Positions 35,538 through 43,491 of a stretch of 64,000 bases of DNA are shown here, piece by piece. The stretch is taken from positions 558,001-622,000 of the forward strand of contig NZ_JAMQGP010000001.1 in assembly GCF_023703465.1 (NCBI RefSeq). The letters are read 5' to 3'. The stretch's first letter is position 1, and each line of letters starts with the position of its first letter. A program made the position numbers and the translations under genes. A model generated the notes under the pieces. That model was not told the DNA's origin and made no database searches. It was given only the letters and a program-made list of their open reading frames with translations. Source of the DNA: Echinimonas agarilytica (GTDB taxonomy: Bacteria > Pseudomonadota > Gammaproteobacteria > Enterobacterales > Neiellaceae).

Positions 35538-36967
35538 AAATAGATCTCCATGTCGGTCTTGAGGTTCTCAGATTGAGTGCCGAAGATAGCTTGCATGCCG
35601 CTACCTACTTGCACTACGCCTGCGGCACCCATCGCCTTGAGTTGCTCTTGGTTGACTGCTTCTGGATTGTTGACTCCCACGCGAAGGCGAGTGATACAGG
35701 CATCAAGACTTGCGATATTGTTTTGACCACCAAATGCAGCAACCAAGGCCTCAGCACGTTCGTCTACTTCCATTGAGTCTGCTTCGCTGTTGGCCATCTC
35801 TTCGTCTCGGCCTGGTGTTTTCAGGTCAAATTTGGTGATGACAAAGCGGAATACCGTGTAGTAAATCGCAGCATAGATTGGACCTAAGATGAAGAACATC
35901 CAACCGTTATGGCTCAAGTGATAGAACAAGGTGAAGTCAATAGCCCCATGTGAGAAGGTCATGCCGTGCTTCATTTCGAGCAAGATAGTGACCACAAACG
36001 CAGAACCGGCGAGCAAAGCATGAATGACATATAGCACAGGCGCAACGAACAAGAACGCGAATTCAATAGGTTCGGTGATCCCTGTTAGGAATGACGTCAA
36101 AGCTGCAGAAATCATGATTCCGCCAACTTTTGCCTTATTCTCTGGCTTAGCACAGTGCCAGATAGCAAGAGCAGCAGCAGGAAGGCCCCACATTTTGAAC
36201 ATGTAACCACCGGCCATGTTGCCTGCAGTTGGGTCACCTTGCAGGAAGCGTTGGATTTCACCCGTCACAACGGTACCGTCAGCAAGCGTGTAAGTTCCGG
36301 CTTCGAAGAAGAAAGGCACGTTCCAGATATGGTGAAGGCCAAAAGGAATCAGAGCACGCTCAATCACGCCATAAATACCAAATGCCATGGCAGGGTTTTG
36401 CTCAGCTGCCCAATGTGAGAAGCCGTCAATCACGCCGCCAATTGGAGGCCAAACGAAGACTAAAGCAGTACCGGCAATGATCGCGCAGAATGCTGTGATA
36501 ATCGGCACAAAACGCTTACCGGCAAAGAACCCTAAGTAAGGCGGTAGTTGAATGCGGAAGAAGCGGTTGAACATGGCTGCAGCAACGGAACCGATTAAGA
36601 TACCGCCGAATACACCTGTTTCAATGCTGTCGATTCCCATGATCGATTTGGTTTCTACGCCCATTGCTTGCGCAACAACGCCCATAGTGGCGAGCATGAC
36701 TGCATAGCCCACGGTTGCGGCCAGTGCCGAAACACCGTCGTTGTCGGTAAAACCTAACGCCACACCAATGGCGAAGATTAAGGCGAGATTGCCAAAAATC
36801 GCGCCACCAGACGCTTCCATCACACTGGATAAAATGGAAGGCATCCAGCCGAAATCAGCGGCGCCTATACCTAGTAAAAGACCTGCGACAGGAAGTACTG
36901 ATACCGGCAGCATCAGTGACTTACCAATCTTTTGCAATGCAGCAAAAATGCCATTTGCAGAAGCCAT
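35519..36967 (-). CDS. ptsG: Glucose-type PTS EIICB component (PtsG-like), copy B
   Basis: A 482-residue paralogue of the copy A permease, with the same EIIC blocks ([49 protein letters not shown]) and the EIIB phospho-Cys in [13 protein letters not shown]. The start is placed at 36967 (MASANGIF) because AAAGGTGA lies 5-6 nt upstream; a GTG nine nt earlier is possible. The two copies align almost throughout, so a duplication of the whole operon is evident. Specificity may differ between copies; there is no catabolic gene nearby to say how. Confidence 0.94.
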   Translation of the reverse strand: MASANGIFAALQKIGKSLMLPVSVLPVAGLLLGIGAADFGWMPSILSSVMEASGGAIFGNLALIFAIGVALGFTDNDGVSALAATVGYAVMLATMGVVAQAMGVETKSIMGIDSIETGVFGGILIGSVAAAMFNRFFRIQLPPYLGFFAGKRFVPIITAFCAIIAGTALVFVWPPIGGVIDGFSHWAAEQNPAMAFGIYGVIERALIPFGLHHIWNVPFFFEAGTYTLADGTVVTGEIQRFLQGDPTAGNMAGGYMFKMWGLPAAALAIWHCAKPENKAKVGGIMISAALTSFLTGITEPIEFAFLFVAPVLYVIHALLAGSAFVVTILLEMKHGMTFSHGAIDFTLFYHLSHNGWMFFILGPIYAAIYYTVFRFVITKFDLKTPGRDEEMANSEADSMEVDERAEALVAAFGGQNNIASLDACITRLRVGVNNPEAVNQEQLKAMGAAGVVQVGSGMQAIFGTQSENLKTDMEIYLKKLQG

Positions 36968-37022
36968 ATGAATCACCTTTAAAATTTTGTTATTGAAAAT
37001 TTATGTGTTTTAAGGTCGGGGC

Positions 37023-39569
37023 CTAGCGCCCCCGACTGATGGTCCTTACTTCAGCAGCAGTGCTAGCCTGAACTGCTTGCTGAGCGAGGTTTTGACATTC
37101 AGTGAGTGATAACTCTCTAATTTGTCCTTTAATCGCCGGAAGCGCGGGGACGCTGACCGACAATTCATCAATGCCTAAACCAATCAGCAAAGGTACCGCT
37201 TGTGGATCCGATGCAATACCACCGCAAACGCCAACCCATTTACCGGCTTTATGCGCGCCTTCAACCGTCAATTGAATGAGGCGAAGCACAGACGGATGTA
37301 ATCCATCCACTTGAGCGGCTAATTTGGGATGGCCACGGTCCATGGCTAAGGTGTATTGAGTAAGGTCATTTGAACCCACTGAGAAGAAATCGGCTTCTTG
37401 TGCAAATTGTTCGGCCATTACGGCAGTGGATGGCACTTCCACCATAATACCGACTTCGTAATTTGACACGCCTAAATCAAGCGCTTCTTGCCGCACAACT
37501 TCTTTCGCTGCGCGCAGTTCTTCTAACGTGGCGATCATGGGGAACATGATGCGCACTTTGCTGGTAGAGCCTTTCCCTGCGCGTAAAATTGCTCGAACTT
37601 GGGTTTTAAGGATCGACGGACGATTAAGGCCTATACGAATGCCGCGCTCGCCCAAAAATGGGTTTTCTTCGGCAGGCATTGGCATGTAATCCAATGGCTT
37701 GTCGCCACCCACATCCAGGGTGCGGATAATGATGGGACGACCGTCAAGTGCCTTCACAATTGAACTGTAAACCTCGGCTTGTTCGTCTTCATCGGGCGCT
37801 GTTGCACGATCGAGGAACAGGAACTCGCTGCGAAGCAAACCCACGCCTTCGCCGCCCAAGCTGACACTTTTTTGTGCATCATTCAGATTGGCGATGTTAG
37901 CAACCACTTCCATCCGATGTGAATCAGTCGTGGCGGCAGGCTGATCGGCAGCAGCAAGATCAATGTCATGTTGCTGTTGAGCTTGCGCTTGTCGGGCCTT
38001 AATAGTGTTGATTTCGTCATCGCTAATGTTGATGTGAAGATGACCAGCATCGCCGTCTAAAATAACTTTGCTGCCTTCTTCGAGCGTTTGGGCTGTGCGG
38101 TCAATACCAGCAACAGCAGGGATACCCATACCACGCGCCAAAATAGCAGAGTGAGACGATGAGCCGCCTTCGGTTGTGGCAAAGCCCACCACTTTTTTCG
38201 GGTCGAGACTCGCTGTCATTGAAGGCGTTAAATCGCGAGCGATAATGATAGCTTGCTCGGGGAGCTCCAATGTTTCATTGGGTAACCCAAGGAGCTTACG
38301 CATGACGCGATTGCGAACGTCTTCAAGGTCAGTCACACGGCCTGCCAATACAGGATTGTCGAGCTGACGCAATACGCTCATCTGCCCTTCAATCGCCATA
38401 TTGAAAGCGTATGCCGCTGACTTATTGTTTTCGGTAAGAGTCTTAGCTTGCTGCTGGAGTTCTGGATCTTCTAATAGCTCGCGGTGGGCTTGGAAGATCT
38501 CCGCTTTTTCAGCATCGCCTTTTTGACTCATCTCAGCTTTGAGCGCGTCTAGGTCGGCAAGAGAATTGAGTACCGCTTGGGTCAGATTCGCTTGTTGTTG
38601 CTGAACGTCTGTTGCTGTTTCGTCAAATTCAAAGGTGGTCTCTGACAATTGCACCACCACGCCAATGGCCGACCCCGGAGAAGCCGCTACGCCAAGTAAT
38701 AAGTTTGGATCATCACTTTTTACGGCGAGCAAGGACTCTTCTTCGGGTAATTCAACGGCAGTGGGTTTGGGCGCTTCGGTGCTGCAATCTTCGCCCAATC
38801 CATCGCGTATCGCTTGTGAGAGTGCTTCAATGGCTGATTTAGCATCCGAACCTGTGGCTTCAAGTTGAACTTCGTCGCCTTTCTTGGTGTTCAAGCTCAG
38901 CAAGGCAACAACGCTGCGGGCGCTGGCCGATGCAGTGCGTGTAGCAAGACTGATTTTACTCTTGTATTGTTTACTCAGCGCCACCAACGTTGCACTTGGG
39001 CGGGCGTGTAATCCCACTGGATTTGGTAAAGAAATCCAGTCCGAGGTAAGTGTTTCGCCGGAAAGTTCAGATTCAGCAATAGCTGAGGAAGAACCTTCGC
39101 CAGCAGTTAAGATGACATCTTTCGCTCGAATTGTTTCGCCGCTTGCAACTTGCAGTGGACCAAAATCTTCAGGGTTAGTGACCAATAACATGGTGAGCAG
39201 CGAACGTGCATTACGAGCAATCTTATCAACATCAAAGTCAATTAATGGTTCACCGGCTTTTACGGTTTGGCCTTCCGTGACCAATGGGATGAACCCATCG
39301 CCTTTGAGCATGACGGTATCTAGGCCAATGTGCATCAGAATTTCTGCACCGCTGTCTGCGGTAATAGTGATGGCGTGATGAGCGGGGTGAAGCGTGCTAA
39401 TGACGCCATCACATGGCGCAGTTAAGGCTTGCCCGATAGGGTCGATAGCGAGGCCATCACCTACCATTTTACCTGCGAATACGGGATCTGGAACTTGATC
39501 GATTGGAACAATAACGCCGCTCAAAGGGGCGATAAGCTCTAAAGTCTTTTCAGAAGTTGATGTGGTCAC
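37023..39569 (-). CDS. Fused PTS EIIA(Glc)-HPr-EI protein, copy B
   Basis: An 848-residue paralogue of the copy A phosphotransfer protein. Phospho-sites are kept: H80 in EIIA ([11 protein letters not shown]), H188 in HPr (NPVGLHARPSATL) and the EI active His in GGSSSHSAILARGMG. The HPr serine region differs (SARSVVALLSL), still with Ser. PEP-binding motifs [13 protein letters not shown] and [18 protein letters not shown] are intact. The GTG start at 39569 has CCGGAG 7 nt upstream. It heads the operon EIIA-HPr-EI, EIICB, EIIB. A possible operator lies at 39634-39647. Confidence 0.95.
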   Translation of the reverse strand: MTTSTSEKTLELIAPLSGVIVPIDQVPDPVFAGKMVGDGLAIDPIGQALTAPCDGVISTLHPAHHAITITADSGAEILMHIGLDTVMLKGDGFIPLVTEGQTVKAGEPLIDFDVDKIARNARSLLTMLLVTNPEDFGPLQVASGETIRAKDVILTAGEGSSSAIAESELSGETLTSDWISLPNPVGLHARPSATLVALSKQYKSKISLATRTASASARSVVALLSLNTKKGDEVQLEATGSDAKSAIEALSQAIRDGLGEDCSTEAPKPTAVELPEEESLLAVKSDDPNLLLGVAASPGSAIGVVVQLSETTFEFDETATDVQQQQANLTQAVLNSLADLDALKAEMSQKGDAEKAEIFQAHRELLEDPELQQQAKTLTENNKSAAYAFNMAIEGQMSVLRQLDNPVLAGRVTDLEDVRNRVMRKLLGLPNETLELPEQAIIIARDLTPSMTASLDPKKVVGFATTEGGSSSHSAILARGMGIPAVAGIDRTAQTLEEGSKVILDGDAGHLHINISDDEINTIKARQAQAQQQHDIDLAAADQPAATTDSHRMEVVANIANLNDAQKSVSLGGEGVGLLRSEFLFLDRATAPDEDEQAEVYSSIVKALDGRPIIIRTLDVGGDKPLDYMPMPAEENPFLGERGIRIGLNRPSILKTQVRAILRAGKGSTSKVRIMFPMIATLEELRAAKEVVRQEALDLGVSNYEVGIMVEVPSTAVMAEQFAQEADFFSVGSNDLTQYTLAMDRGHPKLAAQVDGLHPSVLRLIQLTVEGAHKAGKWVGVCGGIASDPQAVPLLIGLGIDELSVSVPALPAIKGQIRELSLTECQNLAQQAVQASTAAEVRTISRGR

Positions 39570-39633
39570 TTCGATACTCCGGTTCTGCGTTTTGATGCCG
39601 CAAGTCTAGAGCACATTACGCGAGGTGAAATCG

Positions 39634-39647
39634 AACCGGGTACGGTT
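39634..39647. promoter_or_regulatory. Possible operator upstream of PTS operon B
   Basis: AACCGGGTACGGTT has perfect 5-nt inverted arms (AACCG/CGGTT) and a 4-nt centre, 65 nt upstream of the GTG start. It resembles LacI/GalR-type sites and shares AACCGG-GTAC character with the element ahead of the GH14-like gene. The rest of the spacer to 39800 shows nothing else. Confidence 0.3.
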
Positions 39648-39804
39648 TTTTCGTTATAAAACCATTGCTTACTTTGCGATACTGATTGTTACATTAAGTT
39701 ACGTGGGGCGCAAAATGGCGCAATTGTTAGTTTGTTCATGCCAAAAAACGGGCGATAGTGCTTGGTATTGCATTGTTACAGCGCGGAACGGAAAGCTTTG
39801 GGAT

Positions 39805-39833
39805 TAAAAAAGCCCACCCGAAGGTAGGCTTTG
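39805..39833 (-). terminator. Terminator of the minus-strand TonB-dependent receptor
   Basis: On the minus strand AAAGCC-x-ACC pairs with GGT-x-GGCTTT around a short loop, followed by T6, 16 nt after the receptor stop codon. Confidence 0.8.
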
Positions 39834-39848
39834 AAGTGACTTGAAGCG

Positions 39849-42800
39849 TTAAAATGAAGCGGAAATCCCCGCTGTGTATCGGCGTCCATATTCACGGTAT
39901 TGTTTTGTGATTTCAGGTGCCGCTAAGTATTGATAAGACGTGCTGTCGGTTAAGTTGGTTGCGCTGAAGAATACGCTGACCTGTTCAGTGACGTTGTAGT
40001 TCAAACTTAAGTCGAGTTGATCGTATTCATCGCTAAAGATCGGGAAGCCGTAAATGGAGTCTCCAGTGAAATATTCATCGCGATAGTTGTACGCAAGTCG
40101 TCCACCAAACCCATACTTCTCGTAATACAAAATAGCGTTGTAGCTGTTTTCTGAGAGGTTAGGTAACGGCAGTCCTTTGCCAGTGGCCGGATTCACGTTC
40201 TCACCCGGTTGTTCGGCGTCGGTGTAGGTATAGTTAAGTACGTAGCCAAAACCATCAAACGGTGAGGGCAGAACGTGGCTTAAATCATGCTGTAAGCCAA
40301 TTTCGATGCCTTTTACTGTTCCAGACTCGCCATTGCGCTCCTCTTTAATCGTGACTAAGTCACCATCAGCAACTTCAGCGCTACAGTAAAGAGCCTCGTC
40401 GGGATCATAAATACCATCACCATTGAGATCGCGATCGATGGTTGAACCAATCCTCGCAACGGTACAATTGTCATAGTTTCGGTCAACGTCTTCACCCACA
40501 ATTTCTTGATAGGTTTCTGTTTTCAAAAATGACTTCACATCTTTATAAAACAAGGTAGCCGATAACATACTGGCTTCAGCGAAGTACCATTCGTAAGACA
40601 GATCAAACTGATCGGCTTCATACGGATTAAGGTACGGGTTACCTTTTGTGGCATTTTTTGTCCCCGTTGCGAGATTTAGCGAGGGGGTGAGTTTAGCCGG
40701 GTCGGGACGAGACATGACCCTTGCCGCTGCAAGGCGAACTATCATGTCGTCGTACACATCAAACGAAATGTTTGCACTGGGTAAAAAATCATTGTAGGTA
40801 TTTTCAACCCGCTCTGACTCAAAGTTGCGAATATCATATTCGCCGCACAAACCGGTGGCACCTAACACATGGTTAGGGTCATACACATCACCGTTGTAAC
40901 CACTGAACTGGCAGATATTGAGTTCGCCATCCGTGTCATCTTCGCGGTAGATGGGGAGCTCTTGAATTTTGCTGAGCGCTTTAATATCAGCTTCGGTTCT
41001 GACATAACGCGCACCAAAGTTTCCGCGGTAGCCGATGTCGCCAATGTCGCCCTCAAAATCAAATTGAAGATAGATTGCGAAAGTATCTTCTGTTATGTCG
41101 TACGGGTACAGGTAGCTTTCATCGTAAACCGAAGCTGGGCCATCGTATGTTTCACCGGTTTCTTGGTTTACATCGTCAAGTGCGAATAATATGTTGGTCA
41201 GTTCAAGGTATTCGTTATAGCTACTGTTGCCCAAGGTCATGGGATTGCGCCAGTTGCTCTCATAATTTTGAGGGGTACCGTCACTAAAAATAGCATCGGA
41301 ATCTGAAGTGATTAGCCCTGAGACGCTATCTGGAGCATATTCAAAGCCCGGAACCGGCTCGCCTCCGACAGGAATATGCAACTCCCAAAAATTGTTATTG
41401 TTGTTGCGATAATGCCAATTAATAGTGGTTTTTCCATCATACGGGTCGCGCAATTGATAGCGATGACGTTCCACATTTCGGCTGGCATATCGAACGCCAC
41501 TTTTAATGGTATGAATCACTGAATCTAACTCATATTCAAAGTCGACCTTTGCTGCGTCTTCGGTCAATGTGTTGTCGCTATCGCGTCCCCAGCTATTGGT
41601 AAAGAACCAGCCTTCAGGCGAGTCAAAGGTTACGTCATTGGGAAAGTACACGTCTAGGTTGGGGTAATTGCCTTCGCGCATGCTGTAATCAATGGTCTCT
41701 AAACGAGAATTGTCCCAATAGGGGCGAATATTAACATTGAGGTCTTTGGTGTCTTTGTTGGACTCTCCGGTGCTGATCTCAGCCGAAAGCTTCCAGTTTT
41801 CTCCGTGATATTTTCCACCTAAAGCGACGGAGTATTGATCTTGGTTCTCTTCTTTTACTGATGGGTTGACCCGAGCCATCCATTGGGACACTTCCCACCA
41901 ATTTTCAGATTCAAAGCTGGTGCCGATACCCGATAGAACGAAGTCATTTAGGGTTCCGTCTTGTGAGTTTTGTAGTCTTAATGCGTCTTCTTGGTGGTAC
42001 GCTACGCTGAATTTGCTATTTTCCCAATTCGGAAATTGAATGTTGGTTTTAGACTCATTGGTTTCGGTGTCGAACTCAATGTAGTTCATGGTCAAGTAGA
42101 TTTCGGAGTCGTCATTGGGTGCAAATTGAATGGTGCTGTCAATGCCTAAACGCTCGCGTGAAAAGTCGCTTCGTTCATAACGTCCTGCTTCTGGAATCCA
42201 CACATCGTGACCGGGATGATCGGCATAAATACGGTCGCCATTGTCATCTGTGTGTCCGGCTAAGCCAATCTCGTATTGCGATGGCAGCAGCGTTCTCCAG
42301 CCGTTATTGTCATATTGGTCGGTACGTTGATTGTAATCCTCATATGAAATATTAATTAACGCACCTAACTCTCCGCCGCCAAAGTCCCAACGGCTACTTG
42401 CGAACATGTTGACTTCGGGATCATACTTTTCACCTAAATAGTCATCATGACCAAATTTAAGCGTGCCACTTAATTTATCTTTTTCAGTACTTAAAGGTTT
42501 TCGAGTGACGAGTCGAATTGTCCCGCCGAGAGATCCCTCTGTATCTGAAGCAGACGGTGATTTAATCACCTGAATACCATCAAAAAGCGAAGATGAAATT
42601 CCAGTAAAACTATTGGAACGGCTGTCTGCACTATTTCCTAATAACGATCTTCCATCAATTTCTACTCTATTTTCACTCATGCCTCGAATTTGAAAAGAGG
42701 AACCTTGCCCTCCTCGGTCTCGGCCGATTTGAACCCCGGTGACACGTTGTAGTGCTTCCGCAATATTATTATCTGGGAGTTTTCCGATATCTTCGGAATT

Positions 42801-43022
42801 AATGGTGTCGATGACTTGATCTGATAACCTTTTGTCGGCAAGTGATTTATTTAAACTGCCTCGAATCCCCTTAACTTGAATGACCTCAGTTTCATCAGAA
42901 TTCATGGCTTGAGGAGAAGATTCCTGCCCTATCGCTGAGCTGCTTATGGCTGGCGCCAAGATCACGCCAGACATAAGCATTGCTCTTCGAACGCCTACCG
43001 CAAGGTGGTTTAATTTATACAT
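39849..43022 (-). CDS. TonB-dependent receptor
   Basis: A 1057-residue outer-membrane receptor. The start at 43022 (MYKLNHLAVGV...) is preferred since GAG lies about 10 nt upstream and it gives a usable signal peptide (to about AIGQE); a frame back to 43058 adds 12 residues. The plug domain shows EVIQVKGIRGSLNKSL, EDIGKLPDNNIAEALQRVTGVQI and SSFQIRGMSENRVEIDGRSL. The barrel ends in Phe (YTAGISASF). The family imports oligosaccharides, siderophores or vitamins; the 'GIRGSL..SL..KR' type N-terminus belongs to the carbohydrate-associated group. It is divergent from another receptor of the same type across a 470-nt spacer. Confidence 0.93.
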   Translation of the reverse strand: MYKLNHLAVGVRRAMLMSGVILAPAISSSAIGQESSPQAMNSDETEVIQVKGIRGSLNKSLADKRLSDQVIDTINSEDIGKLPDNNIAEALQRVTGVQIGRDRGGQGSSFQIRGMSENRVEIDGRSLLGNSADSRSNSFTGISSSLFDGIQVIKSPSASDTEGSLGGTIRLVTRKPLSTEKDKLSGTLKFGHDDYLGEKYDPEVNMFASSRWDFGGGELGALINISYEDYNQRTDQYDNNGWRTLLPSQYEIGLAGHTDDNGDRIYADHPGHDVWIPEAGRYERSDFSRERLGIDSTIQFAPNDDSEIYLTMNYIEFDTETNESKTNIQFPNWENSKFSVAYHQEDALRLQNSQDGTLNDFVLSGIGTSFESENWWEVSQWMARVNPSVKEENQDQYSVALGGKYHGENWKLSAEISTGESNKDTKDLNVNIRPYWDNSRLETIDYSMREGNYPNLDVYFPNDVTFDSPEGWFFTNSWGRDSDNTLTEDAAKVDFEYELDSVIHTIKSGVRYASRNVERHRYQLRDPYDGKTTINWHYRNNNNNFWELHIPVGGEPVPGFEYAPDSVSGLITSDSDAIFSDGTPQNYESNWRNPMTLGNSSYNEYLELTNILFALDDVNQETGETYDGPASVYDESYLYPYDITEDTFAIYLQFDFEGDIGDIGYRGNFGARYVRTEADIKALSKIQELPIYREDDTDGELNICQFSGYNGDVYDPNHVLGATGLCGEYDIRNFESERVENTYNDFLPSANISFDVYDDMIVRLAAARVMSRPDPAKLTPSLNLATGTKNATKGNPYLNPYEADQFDLSYEWYFAEASMLSATLFYKDVKSFLKTETYQEIVGEDVDRNYDNCTVARIGSTIDRDLNGDGIYDPDEALYCSAEVADGDLVTIKEERNGESGTVKGIEIGLQHDLSHVLPSPFDGFGYVLNYTYTDAEQPGENVNPATGKGLPLPNLSENSYNAILYYEKYGFGGRLAYNYRDEYFTGDSIYGFPIFSDEYDQLDLSLNYNVTEQVSVFFSATNLTDSTSYQYLAAPEITKQYREYGRRYTAGISASF

Positions 43023-43491
43023 TTTTAAAGCTCTTTGTTGTGTGTGTCTAATTATCATCAGGATTTAATCAGGAAAAATACGCCCCCAAAATAACCCTGT
43101 TTTTATATTTCATAATAAAAAATGAACAAATTCGGTGATCTCGTTCAAACCCAGATATGGGCTATTTGGTTTAATCGTATGCGTTATTTGGTCGTTTCTG
43201 TTTTTGGGGATGTATTCACCATTATGTATGTATTATTTGGCTAATTTTGGGGGCGGCACTTATAAGCGATTTAAAAGACTAGAGAAGGCTGATTATTTCG
43301 TGTGTTTTTTGTCAAGAAAATATGGTTGCTGCTCAAAATTACATCATTACGGCCTGAATTTAGCCGTTTTATTTATTGGAATTCACTCAGAATATGAATC
43401 CCCTAGGCGGAGGGGAAGTTTGGGTTTCAGACTCAGGAAGTAGTCGGATCTGAATCTAAAAAATAAATATAAATTACAAGGGATATATGTA
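43023..43491. promoter_or_regulatory. Divergent control region between two TonB-dependent receptors
   Basis: An AT-rich spacer that drives both receptors. It contains a perfect 12-bp inverted repeat, CGCCCCCAAAAT (43081-43092) with ATTTTGGGGGCG (43244-43255), 151 nt apart, and a further TTTTTGGGGA copy at 43201-43210. A short palindromic element, CCCAGATATGGG, lies near 43150. These are candidate sites for a shared regulator. An open frame of 102 codons here (43135-43443) is not convincing. Confidence 0.45.

Noticed and set aside
39625-39807. A 60-codon open frame between the PTS operon and the receptor
   Set aside because: No ribosome site, no recognisable protein, and it crosses the presumed promoter region of PTS operon B.
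43135-43443. A 102-codon open frame in the divergent spacer between two TonB-dependent receptors
   Set aside because: It begins at a GTG without a ribosome site, has odd composition (many Cys, Tyr, Phe) and overlaps the region that must hold both promoters and the inverted repeats.
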